DNA from: DASRAU01 sp035638075
Lineage (GTDB): Bacteria; Acidobacteriota; Polarisedimenticolia; Gp22-AA2
Assembly (NCBI GenBank): GCA_035638075.1
Contig: DASRAU010000014.1
Coordinates: forward strand, 1 to 64,000
Direction: 5' to 3'
Length of the DNA: 64,000 nucleotides
Shown: positions 25,975 to 42,179 of the stretch, in pieces
Layout of the letters: every line of letters begins with the position of its first letter
How positions within the stretch are numbered: position 1 is the stretch's first letter
Made by a program: the position numbers and the translations under genes
Notes under the pieces: model-generated
What the model saw: the letters and a program-made list of their open reading frames with translations, nothing else
Database searches by the model: none
Told to the model about the DNA's origin: nothing

Positions 25975-27116
25975 CGCGCCTGCCGGCGCGCCCGCCGCTC
26001 GCGCACCGCCTCCTCGAGGACGACCACGCCGCGATGCGGCGCGGCCGCGATCCGATCGAGCCCCGGCCCGGTTTCCCCTTCGGGCAGGAGCGCGTCGAAG
26101 AGAAAGCGCAGGCGATCGACGAAGCGCGGCGCCTGCAGGGCCATCAGCACCTCGCCGCCGTAGGGAAGCGGCCGCAGGGCCTGCACCCGCTGCAGCAGGA
26201 GCCCGGTCAGCCCGCCCGGCGGCTCCTCGAGCCGGAAGGGCGCCGGAGGCTCGATGCCGAAGGGCAGGAGCGCCCCGAGCGCCAGCGTCACGAGCCGGAA
26301 GGCGCGGGCGCGCTCGGCCGTTTCGCGGACGCGCTCCCACGACAGGGCCCGCCCTTCGAGGGCGATGAGGTGCGCGAGATCGGCGCTTCGGACCAGGCGG
26401 TCGAAGGAGTGCTTGACGACGTGCAGCGCCATGAGCACGAGGTCGTCCTCGGATCGCAGGAGCAGCGCCGGCCCGCCGGCCACGTAGCCGGGGCGGGCGC
26501 TCGCGAAGAGCGCTTCGAGGTCGAAGGGGAAGACCCGGGCCCGGCTGGGGCGGCGCGCGGCGCCCAGGGGATCGGTGTGCAGGTCCACGAGGACCGTGGT
26601 GCGGCGGAACAGGGCCGGTCCGATGGCCTCGTACCCGAGACGGGACAGGACCGCGGTCGCCCCGGCGGCGTCCTTGGGGAGGATCAGAAGATCGTGATCC
26701 TCGAAGGGGCGGGCCCCCGCATCCTTATAGATCCATTCCACGACGCGCAGGCCCCGCTGGACCGCCACCGGGATGCCGGCATGGTCGAGGCCTTCGAGAA
26801 GCTCAGCGAGGGCCAGCCCCTGGGCGAGCGTGGCGGCGGCGCGCGTCTGGTGGCGCCGACGCAGGGTGGCCCGCAGCCAGTCGTCGATCCCCTCCGCGGG
26901 GAGCCCGGAGAGCGTCCGCCAGGCCAGTCCGTCCACGCGGTGGAACACCAGGCGATCGAGGAGATGCCGGATCTGATCCGGCGCCAGCTCCTGCAGGATG
27001 GGCGCGATCGCCGGTCCGGCCGGGCCGGGGGAGGCGAGGAGCGCCAGAGGATCGAGGATCGGCTCGCCGGCCGGTTCCGGGCCGGTGTCAGACGTTGCGA
27101 ACGCCTCGGCTCTCAT
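25971..27116 (-). CDS. Nucleotidyltransferase-family protein (PF14907-type)
   Basis: A 381-residue protein with a pol-beta-type nucleotidyltransferase core: the segment ARPFEDHDLLILPKD holds the acidic pair D140 and D142, and VLVDLHTDPL supplies D178, as in the NTP_transf_5 group. The rest is alpha-helical. These proteins often accompany HprK-related kinase and PqqD-like genes, but their reaction is unknown. Nucleotidylation of a peptide or protein is possible. The ATG at 27116 is chosen because it lies about 22 bases after the predicted transcription start of the promoter at 27146-27173. A start at 27173 would lie inside that promoter. It is the first gene of the 26-kb operon. Confidence 0.75.
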   Translation of the reverse strand: MRAEAFATSDTGPEPAGEPILDPLALLASPGPAGPAIAPILQELAPDQIRHLLDRLVFHRVDGLAWRTLSGLPAEGIDDWLRATLRRRHQTRAAATLAQGLALAELLEGLDHAGIPVAVQRGLRVVEWIYKDAGARPFEDHDLLILPKDAAGATAVLSRLGYEAIGPALFRRTTVLVDLHTDPLGAARRPSRARVFPFDLEALFASARPGYVAGGPALLLRSEDDLVLMALHVVKHSFDRLVRSADLAHLIALEGRALSWERVRETAERARAFRLVTLALGALLPFGIEPPAPFRLEEPPGGLTGLLLQRVQALRPLPYGGEVLMALQAPRFVDRLRFLFDALLPEGETGPGLDRIAAAPHRGVVVLEEAVRERRARRQAR

Positions 27117-27145
27117 GTCCGAAAATCCCCCGCGAAGCGGTGACG

Positions 27146-27173
27146 AATATAGGTTTCGATGACAGACCTGCAA
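27146..27173 (-). promoter_or_regulatory. Sigma70-type promoter of the peptide/polysaccharide operon
   Basis: Reading on the minus strand, TTGCAG (27168-27173) is followed by a 16-base spacer and TATATT (27146-27151). A transcription start near 27139 would give a leader of roughly 22 bases before the ATG at 27116. It lies in the 191-base divergent gap between this operon and leuS. No operator-like inverted repeat is obvious around it. Confidence 0.65.
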
Positions 27174-27292
27174 GGGGTGCGCGAGGGAGGAAACCGGGAA
27201 GCCCGCGCCCGGCGCGGGGTCCGGCCGATCACTTACAAGTGTGAAACGGCGCGGCCCCTCCGGCAGGCGCAGTCGGGGGCGCGCGTTCCTGT

Positions 27293-27298
27293 TAGAAT
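27293..27298 (+). promoter_or_regulatory. -10 box of leuS, leaderless arrangement
   Basis: TAGAAT ends nine bases before the leuS ATG at 27308, so transcription should start at or just before the start codon. There is no Shine-Dalgarno sequence in the gap and no clear -35 box. lptE and the M23 gene show the same layout. Confidence 0.5.
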
Positions 27299-27307
27299 CC
27301 CGCCTCC

Positions 27308-29830
<2,523 letters not shown>

Positions 29831-29908
29831 CAGGCGCGCCGTTCAAGGACGCCGCGGCAAGCGCCGAGCCGCCCTCAACGGCCGCAAGGGGAGCGTTCGG
29901 GCGAAGGT

Positions 29909-29914
29909 TATAAT
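29909..29914 (+). promoter_or_regulatory. -10 box (TATAAT) of lptE, leaderless arrangement
   Basis: A consensus TATAAT ends eight bases before the lptE ATG at 29923. The expected transcription start falls within one or two bases of the start codon, and there is no Shine-Dalgarno sequence. It lies in the 92-base gap after leuS. Confidence 0.55.
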
Positions 29915-29922
29915 GCGCCCCG

Positions 29923-30459
29923 ATGCCGCGTCGCGCCCCCGCGCTTCTCAGTCCGGCCCTGGGCGCGCTGCTCTGCGCGGCGGCCGTGACGGACTGCGGC
30001 TATCACCTCTCCGGGCACGGGTCGACGCTGCCGCCGACGGTGAAGTCGGTCGGCATCCCGATCTTCGAGAACAAGACGAGCCGCCCCGAGCTGGAGCAGC
30101 GGGTGACCGAGCACATCGTGGACGAGTTCACCTCGCGCGGCCGCGTGCGCATCCTGCCGGGGGAGGAGGGGGCCGACGCCGTCCTCAACGGCACGCTCTT
30201 CACCTACACGACGACGCCGGTCATCCTCAACGAGCAGGGACGCGCCCGGCGCTACGAGATCCTGATCACCGCGCGGGTCGTCCTGCAGCAGGCGGCGACC
30301 GACAAGGTCCTGTGGGAGGACGATCACTTCCTGTTCAAGCGGCAATACGACGTGCCGGAGACCTCGATCACCTTCACCGACCAGGAGATCGTCGCCATCG
30401 ACGAGGTGGCGACCGATTTCGCGCGCAGCGTCGTCACCTCGATCCTGGAGGGCTTCTGA
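29923..30459 (+). CDS. lptE: LPS-assembly lipoprotein LptE
   Basis: A 178-residue lipoprotein. Residues 1-25 form a signal sequence ending in VTDCGYHLSGHG. The Cys before GYHL is the expected lipidation site, and CGYHL is characteristic of LptE. The body follows the family pattern: SVGIPIFENKTSRPELEQRV, VLNGTLFTYTTTPV and RYEILITARVVLQ. LptE plugs the LptD barrel in the outer membrane and helps insert LPS. The lipobox has Asp before Cys in place of a small residue, which is slightly off consensus. Position between leuS and holA supports the call. Confidence 0.88.
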   Translation: MPRRAPALLSPALGALLCAAAVTDCGYHLSGHGSTLPPTVKSVGIPIFENKTSRPELEQRVTEHIVDEFTSRGRVRILPGEEGADAVLNGTLFTYTTTPVILNEQGRARRYEILITARVVLQQAATDKVLWEDDHFLFKRQYDVPETSITFTDQEIVAIDEVATDFARSVVTSILEGF

Positions 30460-30460
30460 C

Positions 30461-31489
30461 ATGGCGCGGCTGACCTTCGCGCGGCTGCGGCAGGCGCTGA
30501 CGCGCGGCACGGTGGACCCCCTCTACATGCTGGTCGGGGAGGAGTCCTGGTTCCACGACGAGGCGCTGGCGCTGATCGAGCACGCCGCGCTCGACGAGAA
30601 GGCCGCGGGGATCAACCGCGAGGCCTTCCGCGGTCCCGAGACGAGCCTGCACGCCCTCGTCGATCTCGCCTCCACCTATCCGATGGGGCCGGGACGGCGG
30701 CTGGTCGTGGTGCGCGAGGCGGACGCTCTGAAGCCGGACGGCATCGAGGCGCTCAAGGAATACGCCGCCAACCCCAATCCGCGCACGTGTCTCGTCTTCA
30801 GCGACGTCTCGTTCGACCAGCGCCGCACCTTCTCCAAGACCCTCGCTGCCGCCGCCACGGTGATCGAGTGCGCGCCGCTCGCCGACGAGTCGGCGGTGGC
30901 CGCCTGGGCGCGCGACCGCCTGCAGGCCCGGGGCTACGGCCTGTCGCAGGAGCTGGCGGACGCCATCGGCGCCGGGCTCATGGCCGCCGGGTTGAAGCGG
31001 CTCGACGCCGAGCTGCAGAAGATGATGAGCGCCATCGGCGCGCCGCGGCCGGTCGTGGCCGCCGACCTCGCCATCCTCGCCGAGGTGCCGCGGGTCGGGG
31101 ACGCCTTCCAGGCCGCGCGCCACGCGCTGCGCGGGGATCGCGGCGCCGCCATCGCCGGGCTGCGGGCGCTCCTCGAAGCGGGCGAGGAGGGCCCGATGGT
31201 GCTGGGAGCGTTCGCCTGGTACGCGCGCACGGCGCTCAAGGCGAAGGCGGCCTCCGATCGCCGCACGGCGCCGCGCGAGCTGCCGGCGCTCTACGCCCTG
31301 AAGCCGGGCCAGGTGGAAAGGATGCGCGACGAGATCGGTCCGGTGCCCGAGGCGACGCTCCGCGAGGCGGTCGCCCTGTGCCTCGAGACCGACCGCGGCA
31401 TCAAGGGCGGCGGCGCGAAGGACCCGGCGAACGCTTTCGAACGCATGGTGCACCGTCTGGCGCGCTCGCGCGCCCGGAGGAAAAAGTGA
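30461..31489 (+). CDS. holA: DNA polymerase III delta subunit
   Basis: A 342-residue AAA-like clamp-loader subunit. The N-terminal domain has PLYMLVGEESWFHDEAL, the degenerate nucleotide-site region of HolA. RRLVVVREADALKPDGIEAL and a lid/collar region with ELQKMM and GAFAWYARTALKAK follow. Delta opens the beta sliding clamp in the gamma complex and lacks a functional P-loop, as here. The ATG is one base after the lptE stop, and the stop overlaps the guaA GTG. Length and order are normal. Confidence 0.9.
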   Translation: MARLTFARLRQALTRGTVDPLYMLVGEESWFHDEALALIEHAALDEKAAGINREAFRGPETSLHALVDLASTYPMGPGRRLVVVREADALKPDGIEALKEYAANPNPRTCLVFSDVSFDQRRTFSKTLAAAATVIECAPLADESAVAAWARDRLQARGYGLSQELADAIGAGLMAAGLKRLDAELQKMMSAIGAPRPVVAADLAILAEVPRVGDAFQAARHALRGDRGAAIAGLRALLEAGEEGPMVLGAFAWYARTALKAKAASDRRTAPRELPALYALKPGQVERMRDEIGPVPEATLREAVALCLETDRGIKGGGAKDPANAFERMVHRLARSRARRKK

Positions 31490-33060
31490 CCGCGTCGTCG
31501 CAGCAGGAACGACACCCGGGGGAGCACCGCGAGACGATCGTGGTGCTCGATTTCGGCTCGCAGTTCAGCCAGCTGATCGCGCGCCGCGTGCGCGAGCTGC
31601 ACGTCTTCTCGGAGCTTCTGCCCTTCGACGTGCCGGTCGAGCGGCTGCGGGCGCTCCATCCGAAGGGAATCATCCTGTCCGGCGGGCCCGACTCGGTCTA
31701 CGAGACGAACGCGCCGCGCATGGACCCGAAGGTGTACGAGCTCGGCATCCCGGTGCTCGGCCTGTGCTATGGCATGCAGCTGATGGCGTACCAGCTCGGG
31801 GGACGCGTCGAGCGGGTCCCCGAGCGCGAGTTCGGTCCGTCCGATTTCGACATCACGGCGCCCTCGCCGATCTTCTCCGACACCCCGAAGACGCAGCGCG
31901 TCTGGATGAGCCATGGCGATTCGATTCTCGTTCCGCCGCCAGGCTTCAAGGCACTCGGGCGCTCGACCAACGCCCCGATCGCCGCCATGGCCGACGATCG
32001 CCGGCGCCTCTACGCGCTGCAGTTCCACCCGGAGGTGTCGCACACCGAGCACGGCCGTCTCCTCCTGGCCGCGTTCCTGCGCACCATCTGCGGCTGCGGC
32101 GAGTCCTGGAAGCTGACCTCCTTCATCGAGGAGGCGGTCGCGGCGGTGCGGGAGCGGGTCGGAACCGGGCGGGTCATCGCCGGGCTCTCCGGCGGCGTCG
32201 ACTCCGCCGTGGCGGCGCTCCTCATCCACAGGGCCATCGGCGAGAGGCTGCAGTGCCTGTTCGTGGACAACGGCCTGCTGCGTGAAGCGGAAGGGGACGA
32301 GGTGGTGCGCTCCTTCCGCGACGGCTTCCACCTGCCGGTGCGGCGGGTGGACGCGGCCGACGCCTTTCTCGCCGCGCTCTCCGGCGTCACCGATCCGGAG
32401 CGCAAGCGCAAGGAGATCGGCCGCGTCTTCATCGACGTCTTCGACCGCGAGGCGCAGGCGGCCGGACCGGTGGATTTCCTGGCGCAGGGGACCCTCTATC
32501 CCGACCTGATCGAGTCGACGTCGAACAAGGGACCGTCGGCGGTGATCAAGACGCACCACAACGTCGGCGGGCTGCCCGCCGGCATGCGCCTCAAGCTCGT
32601 CGAGCCCCTGCGCTCTCTCTTCAAGGACGAGGTGCGCAGGATCGGGATCGAGCTGGGGCTCGACCGCCGCTTCGTCGGGCGTCACCCGTTTCCGGGGCCG
32701 GGGCTGGCGGTGCGCGTGCTGGGAGAGGTGACCCGGCCGCGGCTCGATCTCCTGCGCCGCGCCGACGCCATCTTCATCGAGGAGCTGCGCGCGGCCGATC
32801 TCTACGACGCCACGGCGCAGGCGTTCGTGGTGCTCCTGCCGGTGCAGTCGGTCGGCGTCATGGGCGACGGCCGCACCTACGAAAACGTCTGCGCCCTGCG
32901 CGCCGTGACCACCGACGACTTCATGACCGCCGACTGGGCCCGCCTGCCGCACGACTTCCTGGCCAGGGTCTCGGCCCGCATCGTCAACGAGGTGCGCGGC
33001 ATCAACCGGGTGGTGTACGACGTGTCGAGCAAGCCGCCGGCCACCATCGAGTGGGAGTAG
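31486..33060 (+). CDS. guaA: GMP synthase (glutamine-hydrolysing)
   Basis: A 524-residue enzyme that converts XMP to GMP. The class I amidotransferase domain has VLDFGSQFSQLIARRVREL, the nucleophile C94 in LGLCYGMQLMA, and the His/Glu pair in LQFHPEVSHTEHG. The ATP pyrophosphatase domain has the P-loop IAGLSGGVDSAVAAL near residue 232, and the dimerisation domain has GRHPFPGPGLAVRVLGEV and ends KPPATIEWE, the usual terminus. I chose GTG 31486 because GGAGG precedes it by five bases and it overlaps the holA stop as GTGA. The longer open frame upstream belongs to the holA region. Confidence 0.96.
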   Translation: MTASSQQERHPGEHRETIVVLDFGSQFSQLIARRVRELHVFSELLPFDVPVERLRALHPKGIILSGGPDSVYETNAPRMDPKVYELGIPVLGLCYGMQLMAYQLGGRVERVPEREFGPSDFDITAPSPIFSDTPKTQRVWMSHGDSILVPPPGFKALGRSTNAPIAAMADDRRRLYALQFHPEVSHTEHGRLLLAAFLRTICGCGESWKLTSFIEEAVAAVRERVGTGRVIAGLSGGVDSAVAALLIHRAIGERLQCLFVDNGLLREAEGDEVVRSFRDGFHLPVRRVDAADAFLAALSGVTDPERKRKEIGRVFIDVFDREAQAAGPVDFLAQGTLYPDLIESTSNKGPSAVIKTHHNVGGLPAGMRLKLVEPLRSLFKDEVRRIGIELGLDRRFVGRHPFPGPGLAVRVLGEVTRPRLDLLRRADAIFIEELRAADLYDATAQAFVVLLPVQSVGVMGDGRTYENVCALRAVTTDDFMTADWARLPHDFLARVSARIVNEVRGINRVVYDVSSKPPATIEWE

Positions 33061-33064
33061 CGCG

Positions 33065-36525
<3,461 letters not shown>

Positions 36526-36529
<4 letters not shown>

Positions 36530-36555
36530 CTTGAAAGCGGCGACTCCCGTATCCT
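36526..36555 (+). promoter_or_regulatory. Promoter of metK
   Basis: TTGACT (36526-36531), overlapping the dnaE stop codon, is followed by 18 bases and TATCCT (36550-36555). It precedes metK by 35 bases, with GGGGAGGGG as ribosome binding site. No SAM riboswitch-like fold fits in the 60-base gap. Confidence 0.5.
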
Positions 36556-36589
36556 TTCCCTCTTTTGCCGAACGGGGAGGGGTTCGCTC

Positions 36590-37762
<1,173 letters not shown>

Positions 37763-37805
37763 GTCGGGTTCGAGCCTGAAGACGGCATCGAGCCAGAGGA
37801 CAACT

Positions 37806-37824
37806 CCGCCGCGAACCGCGGCGG
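37806..37824 (+). other. Perfect hairpin in the metK-ahcY leader
   Basis: CCGCCGCG and CGCGGCGG form an 8-bp GC-only stem with a three-base loop, 25 bases before the ahcY GTG. Flanking GAGCC (37789-37793) could pair with GGCTC (37823-37827) as an alternative stem. There is no T-run, so it is not an intrinsic terminator. It could be a transcript-stability or regulatory element, perhaps SAH-responsive, but this is not demonstrated. Confidence 0.35.
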
Positions 37825-37849
37825 CTCACACGGGAAACGAGGAGGGGCT

Positions 37850-39121
37850 GTGGCGCGCACGACGGCGAGCGATGTCAGGGATCTGAACCAGGCGGCGAGA
37901 GGGAAAAGCCGCGTCGAGTGGGCCGATGCCCAGATGCCGGTCCTGCGCGCCATCCGCGAGCGGTTCGAGCGCGAGCGTCCGCTCAGGGGGCTGAAGATCG
38001 CGGCCTGTCTGCACGTCACCTCCGAGACCGCGAACCTGATGCGGGCGCTCGCGGCCGGCGGCGCCGAGGCGCGCCTGTGCGCCAGCAACCCGCTCTCCAC
38101 GCAGGACGAGGTCGCCGCGGCGCTCGCCGCCGAGTACGGCATCCCGACCTTCGCCATCAAGGGCGAGGACAACGACACCTACTACAAGCACATGGCGTCG
38201 ACGCTCGACCCGGCGCCCCAGGTGACGATGGACGACGGCGCCGACCTGGTCAACATGCTGCACACCAAGCGCCGCGACCTGCTCGCGGGCGTGTTCGCCG
38301 GCACCGAGGAGACCACGACCGGCGTCATCCGCCTCACCAGCATGGCGAACGACGGCGTCCTCAACTACCCGATCATCGCGGTCAACGACGCCATGACCAA
38401 GCACTTCTTCGACAACCGCTACGGCACCGGCCAGAGCACGCTGGACGGGATCGTGCGGGCCACCAACCTGCTCATCGCCGGGCTGCGGATCGTGGTGGTC
38501 GGCTACGGCTGGTGCGGCCGCGGCGTGGCGCAGCGCGCCGCCGGGCTGGGCGGCCAGGTGATCGTCACCGAGGTCGAGCCGGTGAAGGCGATCGAGGCGG
38601 TGATGGACGGCTTCCAGGTGATGCCGATGGCCGAGGCGGCGAAGATCGGCGACGTCTTCCTGACCCTCACCGGCAACAAGCACGTGCTGCGCGGGGAGCA
38701 CTTCCAGGCGATGAAGGACGGGGCGGTGGTCGCCAACTCGGGGCATTTCAACGTCGAGATCGACATCCCGGCCCTGGAGAAGCTCGCGGGCGGCAAGAAG
38801 GAGCGGATCCGCGATTACGTCGACCAGTACGTCCTGAAGAACGGCCACCGGATCAACCTGCTCGGCGAGGGGCGCCTCATCAACCTGGCGGCGGCCGAGG
38901 GGCACCCGGCGGCGGTCATGGACATGTCGTTCGCCAACCAGGCGCTGTCGCTCGAATACCTGGTCAAGGAGGGGAAGGGGCTGGCGAAGAAGGTCCACCC
39001 CGTTCCCCTGAACATCGACCGGGAAATCGCCCGCCTGAAGCTGGCCTCGATGGGGATCACCATCGACCAGTTGACCGACGAGCAGAAGGCCTACCTGTCC
39101 TCCTGGTCCGAAGGGACCTAA
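37850..39121 (+). CDS. ahcY: Adenosylhomocysteinase
   Basis: A 423-residue NAD-dependent hydrolase that splits S-adenosylhomocysteine into adenosine and homocysteine. Recognisable parts: IAACLHVTSETANLMRALAAGGAE in order, ASNPLSTQDEVAAAL, GVFAGTEETTTGVIRL, and the NAD-binding glycine motif VVVGYGWCGRGVAQRAAGLG. The C-terminus LTDEQKAYLSSWSEGT lacks the Lys/Tyr ending seen in many homologues. The GTG at 37850 has GGAGGGG upstream. It lies 87 bases after metK and completes the activated methyl cycle. Confidence 0.96.
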   Translation: MARTTASDVRDLNQAARGKSRVEWADAQMPVLRAIRERFERERPLRGLKIAACLHVTSETANLMRALAAGGAEARLCASNPLSTQDEVAAALAAEYGIPTFAIKGEDNDTYYKHMASTLDPAPQVTMDDGADLVNMLHTKRRDLLAGVFAGTEETTTGVIRLTSMANDGVLNYPIIAVNDAMTKHFFDNRYGTGQSTLDGIVRATNLLIAGLRIVVVGYGWCGRGVAQRAAGLGGQVIVTEVEPVKAIEAVMDGFQVMPMAEAAKIGDVFLTLTGNKHVLRGEHFQAMKDGAVVANSGHFNVEIDIPALEKLAGGKKERIRDYVDQYVLKNGHRINLLGEGRLINLAAAEGHPAAVMDMSFANQALSLEYLVKEGKGLAKKVHPVPLNIDREIARLKLASMGITIDQLTDEQKAYLSSWSEGT

Positions 39122-39167
39122 GATCTCCCCGCGGCGCGAGGGGGGCATCCCCTCCGCGCCGCGCCAC

Positions 39168-42100
39168 ATGGGGATCCGACTCGATCGACGCCGGCGCATC
39201 GCCGCCGGTCTGGCCGCGCTCGCCGCGGCGATCTGGCTGCTCTGCGGCCTGAAGCGCGTTCCTGACGACGACGGCCGGGCGGCGGTCCTCGACTCGCCCC
39301 TCGGGTTCGTCGACCCGGTGCGGGCCGCCCCGGGGTGGCACCTCGTCCCGCCGGGTCTCCTCCGCCTGTCGTTCTACCCGGTCCGCGCCGTCACCCTGTC
39401 GATCCCGGGGCGGATCGGCACGGAGCCCCTGCGCACCCGCGACGGCAGCGACGTCGACGCGGACCTGCTCCTGCGCTACCGCGTCGACGACGACCGTCTC
39501 TTCGAGCTGCACCGCCGGCTCGGGCCGCGTTACGAGCAGCAGGGGGTCGCGCTCTGGGCGCGCGAGGCGCTGCGGCAGGCGCTCGGCTCCGCCGCCTACT
39601 CCGAGGTGTCGGGAGAAAGGACCAGCGGCGTCCAGGACGCCATCGGCCGCGCCCTCGCCGATCGCCTGCGCGACGAAGGTCTGGTGCTGCAGTCGTGCGA
39701 GGTCGGCCGCATCCGCCTGCGCCATCCGGCGGCGGGCGAGGCGGCGACCGGACCGCTGCCCGCCGGCCGGGTGCTCGTGGTCGGCTTCGACGGCGCCGAC
39801 TGGAACGTCATCGACCCGCTGCGCAAGGCGGGCCGGATGCCCCGGCTCGACAAGCTGGTGCGCGAAGGGGTGCGGTCGCGCCTCAAGACCATTTCCCCGA
39901 TGCTGTCCCCGGTGCTGTGGACGAGCATGGCCACCGGGGTCGTGCCGCAGCGTCACGGCATCCTGGATTTCGTCGTCTCGACCGGCCGCGACGGCGAGGA
40001 GGCGCCGGTCTCCTCGGCCCAAAGGCGCGTCAAGGCCTTCTGGAACATCCTGAGCGAGCGTGGGCTTTCGGTGGGGGTCACCGGCTGGTGGGCGACGGCG
40101 CCCGCCGAGCAGGTCAACGGCTACATCGTCTCCGATCGCGTCGCATATCAGCTCATCGGCGTGCGCCCGGTGGAGGAGCGCGATCGCCGCGGCAAGGTGT
40201 CGCCACCGGCCGATGATGACGCGGTCGTCGCCGCGACCGTCGCTCCCGACGCCGTCACACCCGCCGACCTCGAGCCCTTCGTGAGAAATGCCGGGGACCT
40301 GTCGGGCCTGTCGGACAAGGAAACGAGGCTGGTGGACGATCTCCGGACGGCGATCGCCTCGGGGCGGACCTACACCGCGGCGGCCCTGGCGCTCGAAGCG
40401 CGGCACCATGCGGACCTCACGGCCGTTTACTTCGAGGGGACCGACACCGTGGCGCACCTGTTCATGCCCTACGCTCCGCCGCCGCTTCCCGGGATCGATG
40501 CGGCCGCGCAGCGCCGCTTCGGCCGTGCGGTGGACGCCGAATACGAGGAGGCGGATCGGCTGCTCGGGCGCCTGATTGACGGCATCACCCCCGCGACCGT
40601 GGTGGTCCTTTCGGACCATGGCTTCCGCACCGGGGACAACCGGCCGCGCACCGAGTCCCGACCCGGCTACGGCATCGCCGCCGACTGGCACCGCCAGTAC
40701 GGCATCGCCGTGTTCAACGGCCCGGCGTTCCGTCGCGGCGTCGAGCTGGACGAGGTCTCGCTCCTCGACATTGCGCCGACGCTCCTGAGGCTCGTCGGGC
40801 TGCCGGTGGGGGAGGACATGGACGGACGCCCGGTGGCGGACGCGTTCGATCCCGCCTGGCTCCGGGGCCACCCCGATTCCTACATCGCGTCCTGGGAGAA
40901 AACGGCGGGCGGGACGACGCCCACGGTCATGGCCGCCGCCGCGCCGGTGCCCCCGGGCTCGCCGGATCCGGTCCGCGCGACCGCACCGGGCAGTCCGGTT
41001 GCGTCCGCTTCCGGCAGCGTGGTGACGCCCGCGCCGAAACCGGCGGTCGCGCCAGCCGTCGCCGCAGCGGGGGACGGCACGGCCGACGCGGAAGGCGACG
41101 CCGAGCGCATCGAAAAGCTCCGCTCGCTCGGCTACATCGCGGGCACCGGCAGCCCGAATGCCCACAACAATCGCGGCGCGGCGCTGTTGTTCCAGGGACG
41201 GGCGCAGGAGGCGCTCGCGGAGTTCCAGCAGGCGATCGCGGCGCACGAGGACCTGTCGATCGCGCGGCTCAACATGGCCCGCGCCCGCATCGAGCTGCGC
41301 GATTACGATGGCGCGCTCCAGGACATCGCCACGCACGTCCAGCGCCAGCCCCGCTCGCGCGACGCCGAATACCTGCGCGGCCGCATTGCGGAGCGCCGCG
41401 GTCATCCCGACGAAGCGGAGAGCGACTACCAGGCCGCGCTGGCCATCGACCCGAACTTCACCGAGGCGCGCAATGACCTGGGCCTGCTGCGCGAGCGGCA
41501 GGGGCGGCATGACGAGGCGCTGGCGGAATTCCGCCGGGTCGTGACCATCGACCCGGAATTCGGCGAGGCCTACAACAATATCGGCATCGTGCTGCGCGGC
41601 CGGGGGGAGAAGGCGGCGGCGGCCGATGCCTTCCGCCGCGCCATCAAGGCGACCCCCGGCTTCGCCGGTGCCTACAGCAATCTGGCCGTGCTGCTCGAGG
41701 ACGACAAGGAGTACGCCGAGGCGGAGACGCTCCTGCGCCAGGCGGTGCAGCACGCACCGAAAGATGCCGACATCCGCAGCAACCTGGGAGCGCTCCTGCA
41801 CCTGATGGGCCGCGACGAGGAGGCCGTGCGGGAGCTGGAGCGGGCCAGTGCGCTGGACCCGAAGTCGGCCTCCGCCTTCAACAACCTCGGCACGGCGCTG
41901 GGGCAGCTCGGACGCACTGCGGAGGAGGTCGCGGCCTACCGTCGCGCCGTCTCGCTCGACCGAAACTCGGCCGAGGCGCACTACAACCTCGGACGGGTTC
42001 TGCAGCGGAACGGCCAGGAAGAGGAGGGAAGGGTGGAGCTCGAGGCCGCGCGCGACCTCAAGCCGAAAGACCCGGATCTGGTCCGCCGGATCGAGGAGGC

Positions 42101-42179
42101 CCTCGCCGAAGGAGACTCCGGTGCGGGTGCCCCGGCCGGGGCGTCCCGGCCCGAGTCGTCGAGCGGAGGCGGCCGATGA
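39168..42179 (+). CDS. SPFH-like / type I phosphodiesterase (alkaline phosphatase superfamily) / TPR fusion
   Basis: A 1003-residue three-part protein. An N-terminal membrane anchor (about 10-27) is followed by a Band7/SPFH-like domain to about residue 190 (APGWHLVPPGLLRLSFYPVR, DGSDVDADLLLRYRVDDDRL). A nucleotide-pyrophosphatase/phosphodiesterase domain follows at about 198-575: VLVVGFDGADWNVIDPL, MLSPVLWTSMATGVVPQRHG, EGTDTVAHLF and VVLSDHGFRTG carry the usual metal-binding Asp/His and the Thr/Ser nucleophile region. After a Pro/Ala/Gly linker, about nine TPR units span residues 660-985. Substrate and partners are unknown. Orientation implies an extracytoplasmic location. It is coupled to the next gene by ATGA. 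Confidence 0.78.
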   Translation: MGIRLDRRRRIAAGLAALAAAIWLLCGLKRVPDDDGRAAVLDSPLGFVDPVRAAPGWHLVPPGLLRLSFYPVRAVTLSIPGRIGTEPLRTRDGSDVDADLLLRYRVDDDRLFELHRRLGPRYEQQGVALWAREALRQALGSAAYSEVSGERTSGVQDAIGRALADRLRDEGLVLQSCEVGRIRLRHPAAGEAATGPLPAGRVLVVGFDGADWNVIDPLRKAGRMPRLDKLVREGVRSRLKTISPMLSPVLWTSMATGVVPQRHGILDFVVSTGRDGEEAPVSSAQRRVKAFWNILSERGLSVGVTGWWATAPAEQVNGYIVSDRVAYQLIGVRPVEERDRRGKVSPPADDDAVVAATVAPDAVTPADLEPFVRNAGDLSGLSDKETRLVDDLRTAIASGRTYTAAALALEARHHADLTAVYFEGTDTVAHLFMPYAPPPLPGIDAAAQRRFGRAVDAEYEEADRLLGRLIDGITPATVVVLSDHGFRTGDNRPRTESRPGYGIAADWHRQYGIAVFNGPAFRRGVELDEVSLLDIAPTLLRLVGLPVGEDMDGRPVADAFDPAWLRGHPDSYIASWEKTAGGTTPTVMAAAAPVPPGSPDPVRATAPGSPVASASGSVVTPAPKPAVAPAVAAAGDGTADAEGDAERIEKLRSLGYIAGTGSPNAHNNRGAALLFQGRAQEALAEFQQAIAAHEDLSIARLNMARARIELRDYDGALQDIATHVQRQPRSRDAEYLRGRIAERRGHPDEAESDYQAALAIDPNFTEARNDLGLLRERQGRHDEALAEFRRVVTIDPEFGEAYNNIGIVLRGRGEKAAAADAFRRAIKATPGFAGAYSNLAVLLEDDKEYAEAETLLRQAVQHAPKDADIRSNLGALLHLMGRDEEAVRELERASALDPKSASAFNNLGTALGQLGRTAEEVAAYRRAVSLDRNSAEAHYNLGRVLQRNGQEEEGRVELEAARDLKPKDPDLVRRIEEALAEGDSGAGAPAGASRPESSSGGGR

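Noticed and set aside
36530..36589. SAM riboswitch before metK
   Set aside because: The 60-base gap is mostly occupied by the promoter and ribosome binding site, with no room for a known SAM riboswitch.
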